Source: Abyssibius sp040880065 (GTDB lineage: Bacteria; Pseudomonadota; Alphaproteobacteria; Rhodobacterales; Rhodobacteraceae). From it: DNA of 64,000 nt. The stretch covers positions 95,645-159,644 of the forward strand of contig JBBDJE010000017.1 of NCBI GenBank assembly GCA_040880065.1. Direction: 5' to 3'. This document shows, in pieces, positions 8,148 through 17,563 of the stretch. The position numbers and the translations under genes were made by a program. Within the stretch, counting starts at the first letter, position 1. Each line of letters starts with the position of its first letter. The notes below the pieces were generated by a model. The model made no database searches and was not told the origin of the DNA. It was given only the letters and a program-made list of their open reading frames with translations.

Positions 8148-9635
8148 ATGACCCATAACAAAGCCTATGCTGCCCTCGCCGCACACCTGAAAACTACCGG
8201 CGCACTTGAGCAGGTTGCCGGTATCATGAGTTGGGACCAAGAGGTAATGATGCCCAAAAAGGGCGATGCGCAGCGGGCCGAACAAATGGGTGCGTTGGAA
8301 CAAGTGCTGCACGCGCGGCGCAAAGATGAGCGCATTGGGGAATGGCTGGCAGAGATTGACAGTGCAAAACTGGATACAGCCGCCCGCGTGAACGTAGCAG
8401 AAGCGCAAAAAACATTTTTGCGCGCTCGCCGCGTGCCGTCTGATCTGGCCGAAGCGTTGGCGCGTAAAACCGCTGCAGCCATGGGAATTTGGGCGCAAGC
8501 CCGCAAAGACAGCGATTTTGCCGGTTTTGCACCGGTGCTGGATGAAATTCTTACCCTGAAACGCCGCGAAGCCGAGGCGCGCCATGATGGCGAGGACGAG
8601 CTTTATGACGTGCTGCTCGACGATTATGAGCCCGGCCAGACTGGGGCGAGTATTGCCGCAACTTTGGGCCGTCTGCGCGACGGTTTGGTAAATTTGCGTG
8701 AAAACATCGGCGCCTCCGGCAAGGTCGTTAAGCCATTAACGGGTTTGTTTGACCCAGATGCGCAAATGGCGCTTGGCCATGAAATCGCCAGAGTTTTTGG
8801 CTATGATTTTGAAGCTGGCCGGCTCGATAAATCGGTGCATCCCTTCTCCTCGGGCAGTAACGGCGACTCGCGCATCACCACCCGCGTAAACTCCAAAAAC
8901 CCGTTCGATTGCCTCTATTCCGTTATCCACGAAACCGGCCATGCGGTGTATGAGCAAAATATGCCAACACTGCATGCGATGATGCCCGCAGGTTTTTATG
9001 CCTCGATGGGTGTGCATGAAAGCCAGAGCCGCCTGTTTGAAAACCAGATCGGCCGTAGCCGCGAATTCTGCCACTATCTGTTTGACAGGTTCAGCACTGC
9101 ATTCGGCGACCATGGGCTTGATGCAGAAGCGTTTTATGCAACCGTGAACCGAGTCCATCCCGGCTTTATCCGAACCGAATCCGACGAAGTGTTTTACAAT
9201 CTGCATGTGCTAATGCGCTTTGATCTCGAGCGCGCAATGATCAACGGCAGTTTAGAGGTAAACGACCTTAAGGCTGCATGGAATGACCGGTTCGCCGCCG
9301 ACTTTGGCCAAAAAGTAGATTGCGCAGCCAATGGAGTGCTGCAAGATGTTCACTGGTCACTTGGCCTGTTCGGCTATTTTCCAACCTACGCGCTTGGCAA
9401 TGTTTATGCGGCCTGCTTGTTTGAGGCTATGCAAGCGGCAGTTCCCAATACTAAAACGAATATTTCCAACGGTTTGCTGGCAGAACCTATTGGCTGGCTC
9501 ACCGAAAACATCCATCAGCACGGGCGTTTGTTACCGCCCGTCGAATTGATCACCCAAGCCTGCGGGCAGGCGCCGGATGAGCGCCCGCTGCTGGCTTATT
9601 TGAACATAAAGTTTGGCGATATTTACGGTTTTTGA
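8148..9635 (+). CDS. M32-family carboxypeptidase (carboxypeptidase Taq type)
   Basis: A 495-residue metallocarboxypeptidase that removes C-terminal residues from peptides in the cytoplasm. The zinc motif HETGH is at residues 261-265 (VIHETGHAVYEQ), and other M32 hallmarks are present: the N-terminal LEQVAGIMSWDQEVMMP segment, HPFSSG at about 231 and an ESQSRLFEN segment after the zinc motif. Length is normal for the family. The ATG at 8148 gives the usual short N-terminus; an ATG at 8133 overlapping the ribD stop is possible. It follows ribD with almost no gap, so it may be co-transcribed, although the functions are unrelated. Its stop lies 2 bp from the convergent gcdH stop. Confidence 0.93.
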   Translation: MTHNKAYAALAAHLKTTGALEQVAGIMSWDQEVMMPKKGDAQRAEQMGALEQVLHARRKDERIGEWLAEIDSAKLDTAARVNVAEAQKTFLRARRVPSDLAEALARKTAAAMGIWAQARKDSDFAGFAPVLDEILTLKRREAEARHDGEDELYDVLLDDYEPGQTGASIAATLGRLRDGLVNLRENIGASGKVVKPLTGLFDPDAQMALGHEIARVFGYDFEAGRLDKSVHPFSSGSNGDSRITTRVNSKNPFDCLYSVIHETGHAVYEQNMPTLHAMMPAGFYASMGVHESQSRLFENQIGRSREFCHYLFDRFSTAFGDHGLDAEAFYATVNRVHPGFIRTESDEVFYNLHVLMRFDLERAMINGSLEVNDLKAAWNDRFAADFGQKVDCAANGVLQDVHWSLGLFGYFPTYALGNVYAACLFEAMQAAVPNTKTNISNGLLAEPIGWLTENIHQHGRLLPPVELITQACGQAPDERPLLAYLNIKFGDIYGF

Positions 9636-9637
9636 CG

Positions 9638-10843
9638 TTATTGAAACGCCTGAATGCCGGTTTGCGCGCGCCCCAAAATGAGCGCATGCACATCATGTGT
9701 GCCCTCATAGGTGTTAACCGCCTCCAGATTCATGACATGGCGGATAACGCCATATTCATCAGAAACCCCGTTGCCGCCATGCATGTCGCGCGCAACACGG
9801 GCAATATCTAGCGCCTTGCCGCAATTATTGCGTTTCATCAGAGAAATTGCTTCTGCCGATGCTTCATGCGCATCGAACATGCGCCCCAGTTGCAAACAGC
9901 CCTGCAGGCCAAGTGAAATTTCGGTCTGCATGTCGGCCAGTTTTTTCTGGATAAGCTGGGTTGCGGCAAGCGGGCGGCCGAATTGTTTACGGTCTAACGT
10001 ATATTGGCGCGCTGCGTGCCAGCAAAATTCGGCCGCCCCCATTACGCCCCAGGCAATGCCAAACCGTGCGCGATTCAGGCAGCCGAATGGCCCTGAAAGC
10101 CCCTGTGCATGCGGCAGCAGGTTTTCTTCGGGGACAAATACATCGCTCATCTGGATCATGCCGGTGATCGAGGCGCGCAGGCTGAACTTGCCTTCGATCT
10201 TTGGTGCTGAAAGCCCCTTCATGCCTTTTTCGAGTATGAAGCCGCGAATCTTGCCATCATGCCCGTCTGACTTTGCCCAGATGATGAAAACATCGGCGAT
10301 GGGGGAGTTTGTGATCCAGTTTTTTGCGCCCGAAAGCACATAACCTCCATCGGTTTTGCGCGCGCGCGTAAGCATTCCGCCCGGGTCCGAGCCATGGTCA
10401 GGTTCGGTCAGCCCAAAGCAGCCCACATATTCGCCGCTAGCGAGTTTTGGCAGGAACTTCTGGCGTTGTTCTTCACTGCCATAGGCGAAAATCGGGTGCA
10501 TGACGAGCGAGCTTTGCACCGACATGGCGCTACGATAACCACTATCCACCCGCTCCACCTCGCGCGCAACCAGCCCGTAGGCTACGTAGCTTGCACCAAC
10601 GCCACCATATTCTTCTGGCAAAGTAGCGCCTAGCAACCCTGTTTCGCCCATCTCGGTCATAATTTCGCGGTGGAATATTTCATGGCGGTTGGCTTCAAGC
10701 ACGCGGCTTGCCAGCCCCTTTTCTGCATATGCTGCCGCCGTTTCACGGATCATCCGCTCTTCTTCGGTCAACTGTGCATCAAGGTTGAAAATATCCATCC
10801 AGTTAACAGATGGCAGCGGAGCGCGGGCCTGTTCGGGGGTCAA
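9638..10843 (-). CDS. gcdH: Glutaryl-CoA dehydrogenase
   Basis: A 401-residue FAD enzyme that oxidises and decarboxylates glutaryl-CoA to crotonyl-CoA in lysine and tryptophan breakdown. It shows the acyl-CoA dehydrogenase fold: LTEEERMIRETAAAYAE at the N-terminus, the FAD-contact segment CFGLTEPDHGSDP and a DMHGGNGVSDEYGVIRH C-terminal motif. The catalytic Glu is in NTYEGTHDVH (about residue 380). EGKFSLRASITGMI and the YEGTHDVH context match the glutaryl-CoA group rather than short-chain enzymes. Start assigned to a TTG (10843) preceded by AAAGGAA; an in-frame ATG at 10906 would add 21 residues unlike the family. Confidence 0.92.
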   Translation of the reverse strand: MTPEQARAPLPSVNWMDIFNLDAQLTEEERMIRETAAAYAEKGLASRVLEANRHEIFHREIMTEMGETGLLGATLPEEYGGVGASYVAYGLVAREVERVDSGYRSAMSVQSSLVMHPIFAYGSEEQRQKFLPKLASGEYVGCFGLTEPDHGSDPGGMLTRARKTDGGYVLSGAKNWITNSPIADVFIIWAKSDGHDGKIRGFILEKGMKGLSAPKIEGKFSLRASITGMIQMSDVFVPEENLLPHAQGLSGPFGCLNRARFGIAWGVMGAAEFCWHAARQYTLDRKQFGRPLAATQLIQKKLADMQTEISLGLQGCLQLGRMFDAHEASAEAISLMKRNNCGKALDIARVARDMHGGNGVSDEYGVIRHVMNLEAVNTYEGTHDVHALILGRAQTGIQAFQ

Positions 10844-10942
10844 AGCGTGTTCCTTTATGTATAAAATACCTTTGCCTAATGATCCAGATTTAGGGGCAAA
10901 ACACAAGGCATGAACCTAACCAGGAGTGAGGCGCGCTTATGG

Positions 10943-10960
10943 GCAGTGGCTAACCACTGC
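10943..10960. promoter_or_regulatory. Inverted repeat between gcdH and thuA-like genes
   Basis: Perfect 7-bp arms GCAGTGG and CCACTGC separated by CTAA, in the 190-bp divergent intergenic region. There is no T-run on either side, so it looks more like an operator than a terminator. The cognate regulator is not obvious in the window. Confidence 0.35.
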
Positions 10961-11033
10961 TGCAAATTTCCTTTCGCTCGGATAGATTTGATCTTAAACA
11001 CCCTGTAAGCACAGCAAAAAAGAGGCCGGATTT

Positions 11034-11819
11034 ATGGCGATAAACACAATTGTCTGGGGTGAGAACGTCCATGAATCAACCAATGCCGACGTGCGAAAAC
11101 TTTACCCCGATGGAATGCACGGGGCTATTGCGGCTGCGTTAAACGCTGATAGCGCAATCACCGCATCAACCGCCACGCTCCAAGAGCCCGAGCACGGTTT
11201 GAGCAAGGCACGCCTTGAAGATTGCGACGTTTTGCTCTGGTGGGGCCATGCTGCGCATGGTGATGTGTCGGATGACATCGTGGAGCGCGTCGCCACGCGC
11301 GTTTGGCAAGGGATGGGGCTGATTTTGCTGCATTCCGCCCATTTTTCGAAAATATTCAAACGGCTGATGGGAACGCCCTGCAACCTTAGCTGGCGCGAGG
11401 CAGGCGAGCGCGAACGGATTTGGATCGCGTCGCGCAACCATCCGATTGCGGCAGGGTTGCCCGACCATTTCGAGCTTGAGAATGAGGAAATGTATGGCGA
11501 GCCATTCGGTGTGCCCGAACCCCTTGAAACCGTTTTTATAAGCTGGTTTCAAGGTGGCGAGGTGTTCCGCTCCGGCCTGACTTACAAACGTGGTGCGGGC
11601 AATGTGTTCTACTTTCGCCCGGGCCATGAAACCTATCCAACGTATTACAACGCCAATGTGCAGACCGTGCTGCGCAACGCTGTAAAATGGGCATATAACC
11701 CGCAACCCGCTATACCAGATGTGGCAGATGCACCGAACGTGCCGGTTGACCAAGCTCTGGAGCCTATTGCCGAGCGCGGCTTAAAGCTGCACAAGCCCGG
11801 TGAATCCGGATATCGTTAA
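11034..11819 (+). CDS. thuA: ThuA-domain protein (trehalose utilisation type)
   Basis: A 261-residue protein of the ThuA family, which has a glutamine-amidotransferase-like fold and in rhizobia acts with ThuB on trehalose and related disaccharides. Visible features are the N-terminal IVWGENVHE strand, CDVLLWWGHAAHG, GLILLHSAHFSKIF and the C-terminal GNVFYFRPGHETYPTYY, all typical of the family. AGAGG precedes the ATG by 8 nt. The next gene is ThuB-like and 10 bp downstream, so the pair works as a unit. The substrate is inferred: the alpha-glucoside transporter 28 kb away could supply trehalose-like sugars. Name by similarity to ThuA; close paralogues could act on other sugars. Confidence 0.85.
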   Translation: MAINTIVWGENVHESTNADVRKLYPDGMHGAIAAALNADSAITASTATLQEPEHGLSKARLEDCDVLLWWGHAAHGDVSDDIVERVATRVWQGMGLILLHSAHFSKIFKRLMGTPCNLSWREAGERERIWIASRNHPIAAGLPDHFELENEEMYGEPFGVPEPLETVFISWFQGGEVFRSGLTYKRGAGNVFYFRPGHETYPTYYNANVQTVLRNAVKWAYNPQPAIPDVADAPNVPVDQALEPIAERGLKLHKPGESGYR

Positions 11820-11829
11820 GGGGTTAACT

Positions 11830-12855
11830 ATGAGGCTTCTCGTTCTTGGCACTGGCGGCATGGCGCACCAACATGCAACAGAATTCCGCCAGATTTCCGG
11901 TGTTGCTGTTGTGGCGGGCGTTGATACGAACGCCGCTAATCTTGCAAAATTCTGTTCCGAATTTGACATTCCGCAGCAGTTTTCGTCGCTTCAAGCCGCG
12001 TTGGAATGGGGGCAGTTTGACGCTGTCGCCAATGTGACGCCCGATAATGCACATTACCCCACGACCATGGCCTGCCTTGCCGCTGGCAAGCATGTTTTTT
12101 GTGAAAAGCCGCTGGCAACAAATTATGCCCATGCCGATGAAATGGTGCAAGCTGCGGCGGGTTTGGTGGCGATGGTAAACCTGACCTACCGAAATGTTTC
12201 AGCGCTGCAAAAAGCGCGCGAAATGGTGCTGAATGGCGACCTTGGCACAGTCAAGCATATCGAGGCATCGTATTTGCAAAGCTGGCTTTCACAACCCGCC
12301 TGGGGGGATTGGAGGACAGAAAGCCAATGGCTCTGGCGCCTTTCAACAGCCCATGGTTCGCTTGGCGTGTTGGGGGATGTTGGCATCCACATTCTGGACT
12401 TTGCAAGCTATGCAGCGGGGTCGGATATCACCGACATTTCGTGCCGTCTGAAAACCTTCCACAAAGCCGAAGGCGACAGAATTGGCGACTACGTGCTTGA
12501 TGCCAATGACTCTTTTGCCGCCCATATCGGTTTTGACTGCGGGGCTGTTGGCGTTGTTCATGCCAGCCGGTTCGCATCGGGCCATCTGAACGATTTGCAT
12601 TTGCGCATTTATGGCGAATGCGGCGGGCTAGAGGTTACGAATAGTGGTGATCTGGGCAGTCTGCGCGCCTCAATCGGGGCTGATATGCCAACAGCAATCT
12701 GGCGTGATGTGCCGCTTGCGCCCGTTGAAACCAACTACCAACGCTTTGCGCAAGCAGTAGCGGCGCGCGAAACGCGCGAGCCCAGTTTTGAGCGTGCTGC
12801 AGCGCTGCAAAAAATCCTCAACTTGGCCTTGGAGTCAGACAAAGCGGCGCGCTAA
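11830..12855 (+). CDS. thuB: Gfo/Idh/MocA-family oxidoreductase (ThuB-like)
   Basis: A 341-residue NAD(P)-dependent sugar dehydrogenase. The Rossmann fold begins at the first residues (MRLLVLGTGGMAHQHATEF), the family signature CEKPLA is at about residue 97 and the C-terminal domain carries GDVGIHILDFA with the usual His. Members paired with ThuA oxidise disaccharides such as trehalose to 3-keto derivatives. AAGGGG precedes the chosen ATG; a frame extension 10 codons upstream overlaps thuA and is unlikely. The gene ends convergently with gltX and the two stop codons overlap (12852-12855). Confidence 0.83.
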   Translation: MRLLVLGTGGMAHQHATEFRQISGVAVVAGVDTNAANLAKFCSEFDIPQQFSSLQAALEWGQFDAVANVTPDNAHYPTTMACLAAGKHVFCEKPLATNYAHADEMVQAAAGLVAMVNLTYRNVSALQKAREMVLNGDLGTVKHIEASYLQSWLSQPAWGDWRTESQWLWRLSTAHGSLGVLGDVGIHILDFASYAAGSDITDISCRLKTFHKAEGDRIGDYVLDANDSFAAHIGFDCGAVGVVHASRFASGHLNDLHLRIYGECGGLEVTNSGDLGSLRASIGADMPTAIWRDVPLAPVETNYQRFAQAVAARETREPSFERAAALQKILNLALESDKAAR

Positions 12856-14171
12856 CGCGTTATCGGTTTTTGAAGGAGCGGCATGAATTGCTTCATGTCC
12901 GGCCCTTTGTCTTCGCCAGTAGCCAAACGGCGTAACGGATGAAACAGCGCGCGGCCCTTGCGGCCTGTTTCAACTGCAACGCGCCCGGTCCATTCGCTCC
13001 AGCTTGATTCACCATAGGGAAAGTCGGGCAACAGGTTTAGCGCTTGCGGCCACAGCTCGGCTTCATCTCCCTCGGCAGGACTGGCGGCGCCATCGCGGCA
13101 GATCGTCCACCATTTAACGATTTCCGCTCGGCTGGAAAGATTTGGGCCAATTGCAGCCCAGAACGGTTCATGCAATTTTGCGGGCTCCCCGGCTTGTGCC
13201 AGATCCTTGGCAACATCACCAACCGACAGCCGATGCAGAACCTTAGCAGAAAGCGGTGTCAGGTCTTCAGGGTCGAACCGGGTTGGTGCGGCGCTGAAAT
13301 GTGTGGGGTCAAACCCGTCGCGCAGCACAGCGATGTCAGTTTCGGCCTGCACAGGGTCAGACGAGCCGAGCCGCGCCATCAGCGATAAAATCGCCATAGG
13401 CTCAACTCCCGCCGCGCGCAAATCGCGTAATGACAGAGCGCCAAGCCGCTTTGAAAGCCCTTCGCCATCGGGTCCGGTCAGCATGGAATGATGTGCAAAT
13501 TCAGGCGGTTGCTCTCCAAGCGCACGCATGATCTGCGCCTGAACGGCGGTGTTTGTTACATGGTCCATGCCGCGCACAACATGGGTGATACCCATCTCGA
13601 TATCATCAACAACCGAGGCAAGCGTATAGAGCACCTGACCGTCGGCACGGATGAGCACAGGGTCGGACAGGCTGGCGGCATCAATGTTTTGGGGGCCAAG
13701 AATACCGTCATTCCACTCGATCCGCTCCTGATCGAGCAAAAACCGCCAGTAACCCGCGCGGTTGGTTCGCAACTCGGCGCGCGCCTCTTCGGTAAGGTTT
13801 AAGGCTGAACGATCATAGACTGGCGGCTTACCCATATTGCGTTGGGTTTTGCGCTTCAGGTCAAGTTCCGTGGGGGTTTCAAAGCACTCGTAGAACCGGC
13901 CAATCTCACGCAGCTTGTCTGCCGCAACCTCATAACGCTCAAGCCTGTCCGACTGGCGCTCGATCCGGTCCCATGTCAGGCCGAGCCATTCCAGATCTTG
14001 CTGAATTCCGTCGGCATATTCGGGGCGCGAACGTTCCTTGTCTGTATCATCAAGGCGCAAAATAAACGTGCCACCCGCCTTGCGCGCGATCAGATAGTTG
14101 AACAGGGCCGCCCGCAGGTTGCCAATATGTAGATAGCCTGTTGGACTTGGCGCAAAGCGTGTGATTGTCAT
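12852..14171 (-). CDS. gltX: Glutamyl-tRNA synthetase
   Basis: A 439-residue class I aminoacyl-tRNA synthetase that charges glutamate onto tRNA. The HIGH-type motif lies in FAPSPTGYLHIGNLRAALF near the N-terminus, and the KMSKS equivalent is GLSKRLGA at about residue 240. The C-terminal anticodon-binding part is short. Rhodobacterales commonly carry two GltX enzymes; this compact form is one of them. Start chosen at MTITRFAPSP because its ATG overlaps the nadE stop (ATGA), indicating translational coupling. No zinc ligands were recognised. Confidence 0.94.
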   Translation of the reverse strand: MTITRFAPSPTGYLHIGNLRAALFNYLIARKAGGTFILRLDDTDKERSRPEYADGIQQDLEWLGLTWDRIERQSDRLERYEVAADKLREIGRFYECFETPTELDLKRKTQRNMGKPPVYDRSALNLTEEARAELRTNRAGYWRFLLDQERIEWNDGILGPQNIDAASLSDPVLIRADGQVLYTLASVVDDIEMGITHVVRGMDHVTNTAVQAQIMRALGEQPPEFAHHSMLTGPDGEGLSKRLGALSLRDLRAAGVEPMAILSLMARLGSSDPVQAETDIAVLRDGFDPTHFSAAPTRFDPEDLTPLSAKVLHRLSVGDVAKDLAQAGEPAKLHEPFWAAIGPNLSSRAEIVKWWTICRDGAASPAEGDEAELWPQALNLLPDFPYGESSWSEWTGRVAVETGRKGRALFHPLRRLATGEDKGPDMKQFMPLLQKPITR

Positions 14172-15823
14172 GAAGGGTCCCGCCATTGGTTCACCATCGG
14201 GTAGCGACGATCGAGCCAGAAAGCTCTCTTGGTCAACCGCGTGCCGGGGGCAGATTGGAAGCGCTTATATTCGCTCATATAAATCAAACGTTCAACCCGT
14301 TTGACAGTGGCATGATCATACCCTTGCGCCACGATTTCAGCGACAGAAAGATCACGGTCGATCAACCCGTCGAGTATAGCATCAAGCACATCATAGGGCG
14401 GCAGTGAATCGCTGTCTTTTTGATCGGCGCGCAACTCTGCCGTGGGGGGTTTGTCAATCACGCGCTGCGGGATAACCACACCCGAAGGTGCCTTCATCCA
14501 TGGCCGGTGGTTGGCATTGCGCCAGCGGCCTGTTGCAAACACACGGGTTTTGTAAAGGTCTTTCACAGGGTTGAAGCCACCTGCCATGTCACCATAAATC
14601 GTAGCATAGCCAACCGCGACTTCCGATTTATTGCCCGTGGTCAGCAGCATTTCACCAAACTTGTTTGAAAGCGCCATCAATAACAGCCCGCGCAGGCGCG
14701 ACTGGATGTTTTCTTCGGTTAAATCCGCATCCAGTCCCTTGAACAAAGGTGCAAGCGCCTGGCCAACGGCGGCGCGCGGCCCCGCAATTGGCAACTCATC
14801 CAATCGGCACCCGAGCGCATTGGCAACACCCGCCGCATCCTCCAGAGAATGCGCCGAGGTATATTCGCTTGGCATCATAACGCAGCGCAGGTTTTCAGGG
14901 CCAAGCGCATCGGCGGCAATTGTGGCCACCAAAGCCGAATCAATACCGCCCGACAGGCCCAGAACCGCCTTTGAAAACCCGCATTTGGACATATAGTCAC
15001 CAAGCCCTACAACCATGGCACGATAATCCTGCTCCCATTCGTCGGGAAGAATTTCACGTAAGCCGGTTTCTGCGCGCCAGCCATTTTCGGTTTGCTTGAA
15101 ATCGACCGGCACAATGGCTTCATCAAAGCTTGGCAATTGCACGGCCAAATGGCCGCCGGGGTTGAGCACGAAGCTTGCGCCGTCAAACACCTGATCGTCC
15201 TGCCCGCCAATCATATTGAGATAGACAAGCGGCAGATCATGGGCAACGACCTGCCCGACCATAAGGTTTATCCTTAGATCATTCTTGTTGCGCCGATAGG
15301 GCGAACCATTGGGCACAAGCAGCAGTTCTGCGCCGGTTTCTGCCATAGTTTCAATGACATCGCGGTGCCACGCGTCTTCGCAAATCGGCGCGCCAATGCG
15401 TATGCCACCCGCATCAAACGGGCCGCTGAGCGGGCCAGCGGTGAACAGCCGCTTTTCGTCAAATACATCTTCATTCGGCAGGAAATGTTTGCGCGTAACC
15501 ACCTGCGCGAGACCGTTTTGCAACAGAAAATAGGCGTTGAACAGTTTGCCATCTTCAACAACTGGTGCACCAATTAGCATTGGCACACCTGTCGCGGCGT
15601 CGCGGGCCAGTGCCACCAAATGCAACGCTACATCGGCCTGAAAGGCCGGTTTTTGCACCAAATCCTGCGTTTGATAGCCTGTCAGGAACATTTCGGGCAG
15701 CATGACCATATCGGCATTCTGTGTGCCCGCAACGGCCTGCGCGCGCAGTGCGGCTGCAGCATTTGCAGCCAGATTGCCCATAATCGGGGCCATTTGTGCC
15801 AGTGTAAGGCGAAATTCTGGCAT
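14168..15823 (-). CDS. nadE: Glutamine-dependent NAD+ synthetase
   Basis: A 551-residue two-domain enzyme for the last step of NAD synthesis. The N-terminal nitrilase-like glutaminase domain (to about residue 270) has the catalytic Glu (VMLPEMFLTGY), Lys (TRKHFLPNEDVFDEKR) and Cys (GAPICEDAW). The C-terminal synthetase domain has the pyrophosphate loop LGLSGGIDSALVATIAADAL and the GNKSEVAVGYATIYGDMAGG segment. It generates its own ammonia and does not need a separate amidotransferase. The ATG at 15823 follows a G-rich stretch; the frame extends 43 codons upstream without family similarity. It precedes gltX with an ATGA overlap. Confidence 0.95.
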   Translation of the reverse strand: MPEFRLTLAQMAPIMGNLAANAAAALRAQAVAGTQNADMVMLPEMFLTGYQTQDLVQKPAFQADVALHLVALARDAATGVPMLIGAPVVEDGKLFNAYFLLQNGLAQVVTRKHFLPNEDVFDEKRLFTAGPLSGPFDAGGIRIGAPICEDAWHRDVIETMAETGAELLLVPNGSPYRRNKNDLRINLMVGQVVAHDLPLVYLNMIGGQDDQVFDGASFVLNPGGHLAVQLPSFDEAIVPVDFKQTENGWRAETGLREILPDEWEQDYRAMVVGLGDYMSKCGFSKAVLGLSGGIDSALVATIAADALGPENLRCVMMPSEYTSAHSLEDAAGVANALGCRLDELPIAGPRAAVGQALAPLFKGLDADLTEENIQSRLRGLLLMALSNKFGEMLLTTGNKSEVAVGYATIYGDMAGGFNPVKDLYKTRVFATGRWRNANHRPWMKAPSGVVIPQRVIDKPPTAELRADQKDSDSLPPYDVLDAILDGLIDRDLSVAEIVAQGYDHATVKRVERLIYMSEYKRFQSAPGTRLTKRAFWLDRRYPMVNQWRDPS

Positions 15824-16047
15824 GATCGCGCCCCCTATGCGCCTTTTTGGAAAGCTGCGCGCAGATAACCTTAGCTGCATGCAGGTTTCAAGCCGTGCTC
15901 GGCGAAAACCCAGCGCTGAAATGGAAAGACTATAAAAAACAATTGTCAGCATGGCACCATAAACCTAGACTTGCCAAAAGACCTGTTGGCGATCACCGGG
16001 ATATTTTGGTGTGCAAGATCACAGGAGCGAAGCCTGGGAGTGTGAGT

Positions 16048-17514
16048 GTGAAAAACCGTGTTAAGTTTGCCGCAATAGTTGCGGTGCTGCAATTGGGGCT
16101 ATCCGCACCCCTTGCAGCACAAAATGGCGAAATCATTACCAAGCAATATGATACGGGTGGCGTGTACGAAGGTGAATTCCTGAACGGGATGCAGCACGGG
16201 CAAGGCACCTACAGGCTTCCCAACGGCTATGAATATACCGGCGAATGGGTCGAAGGGCGGATTGAGGGCCAGGGCGAAGCCCGCTTTCCCAACGGTTCGG
16301 TTTACGTCGGCGCGTTTGTAAACGGCCGCCCCGAGGGGCAAGGCCGTATCACATTTGCCGATGGCGGCACATATGAAGGCGAATGGGCCGATGGAAAGAT
16401 CACCGGCAGTGGCACGGCGGTTTATGCCAATGAAGTGATTTATACTGGCGACTTTGTCGATGCCGTTCACGAAGGCTTTGGCATTATGACCAGCCCGAAC
16501 GGCTACATTTACGAAGGCCAATGGGTTGGTGGCGTTAAAGACGGCACCGGCAAAATTACCTACCCGGATGGTGCGATTTATGAAGGCACGCTTGTGCGGG
16601 GCGAACGCGCGGGCACCGGCACACTCAGCCTTCCCGATGGGTTGGTTTATACCGGCGAATGGGCCGGCGGGCAGATCAATGGCGAGGGTGTGCTCATTCA
16701 ACCCAATGGCGACCGGTATGAAGGCACCATGGTCAACGGCCAGCGCGAAGGCGAAGGTGTTGCTGTTTATGCGTCTAGCGACCGTTATGAGGGCCAGTTT
16801 CACGCCGATCAGCGCCATGGTCAGGGCACATTCACCGGCACCGATGGTTACGCCTATATTGGAAACTGGATCGAAGGCAAAATGCAGGGCGCAGGCCGCG
16901 TGGTCTATCCCGATGGCTCGATTTATGAGGGTGAGTTTGAGAATGATCTCGCGCATGGCACGGGCACAATCACCTACCCCGATGGCTCGTCTTACGAAGG
17001 CACATGGATAAACGGCGTGATCGAGGGTAGTGGCATTGCCCGCTATGCCGATGGCCTTGTCTATGAGGGCCAGTTCCGTAATGCCCGCAACCACGGCACC
17101 GGCACGATGACCCATCAGGACGGCTACCAATATACCGGCGAATGGGTCGACGGGTTGCGCGAAGGCGAAGGCGTTGCAACCTATTCCGATGGCACTGTCT
17201 ATACCGGCCAGTTCACGGCAGGCCAGCGCGACGGGTTTGGCACAATCCGCATGCCCGATGAAACCGTAGTTCTGGCCGATGGCACCAATACTACCGGCCA
17301 TTTCGAGTATGAAGGCGAATGGGCGGCGGGTGTTATCAACGGCGAAGGCACCGCACGCTACCCCAATGGCGATGTTTACACGGGCATATTCCTTGACGGT
17401 CAACGCCACGGGCGCGGCACAATGCAATATGCCACAGGCGATGTGTATGACGGTTTCTGGCTGAACGGTCGCCAGGCAACCCAGGAAGACGCTGCCGCCG
17501 CAGGCGCAAACTAA
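16048..17514 (+). CDS. Exported MORN-repeat protein (about 19 repeats)
   Basis: A 488-residue protein consisting of a signal peptide (VKNRVKFAAIVAVLQLGLSA, then PLAAQ) and an almost unbroken array of about 19 MORN repeats of roughly 23 residues. The repeat core is YEGEF or YTGEW followed by a G-hG-GxxxxPDG pattern, and F-ending and W-ending units often alternate. MORN arrays form elongated beta-hairpin rods and bind lipids or proteins; in bacteria their role is mostly unknown. One unit near the C-terminus is longer (RMPDETVVLADGTNTTG). The GTG at 16048 follows GGGAG by 7 nt; a GTG at 16042 is also possible. The export signal means the array acts outside the cytoplasm. A monocistronic gene is likely. 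Confidence 0.87.
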   Translation: MKNRVKFAAIVAVLQLGLSAPLAAQNGEIITKQYDTGGVYEGEFLNGMQHGQGTYRLPNGYEYTGEWVEGRIEGQGEARFPNGSVYVGAFVNGRPEGQGRITFADGGTYEGEWADGKITGSGTAVYANEVIYTGDFVDAVHEGFGIMTSPNGYIYEGQWVGGVKDGTGKITYPDGAIYEGTLVRGERAGTGTLSLPDGLVYTGEWAGGQINGEGVLIQPNGDRYEGTMVNGQREGEGVAVYASSDRYEGQFHADQRHGQGTFTGTDGYAYIGNWIEGKMQGAGRVVYPDGSIYEGEFENDLAHGTGTITYPDGSSYEGTWINGVIEGSGIARYADGLVYEGQFRNARNHGTGTMTHQDGYQYTGEWVDGLREGEGVATYSDGTVYTGQFTAGQRDGFGTIRMPDETVVLADGTNTTGHFEYEGEWAAGVINGEGTARYPNGDVYTGIFLDGQRHGRGTMQYATGDVYDGFWLNGRQATQEDAAAAGAN

Positions 17515-17527
17515 AGTCGTTTTTCGC

Positions 17528-17556
17528 TTTTCATGCCATGCAGCGCAGCCTATACT
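17528..17556 (+). promoter_or_regulatory. Candidate leuA promoter
   Basis: TTTTCA (17528-17533) and TATACT (17551-17556) are separated by 17 bp. A start site about 7 nt downstream would be at about 17563, so the leader ORF would be translated from a leaderless or nearly leaderless end. Confidence 0.5.
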
Positions 17557-17563
17557 GCGCGCT

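Noticed and set aside
16099..17427. Minus-strand open frame of 442 codons
   Set aside because: It is antisense to the regular MORN repeats; its apparent repeats follow from theirs, and the sense strand has the real motif and signal peptide.
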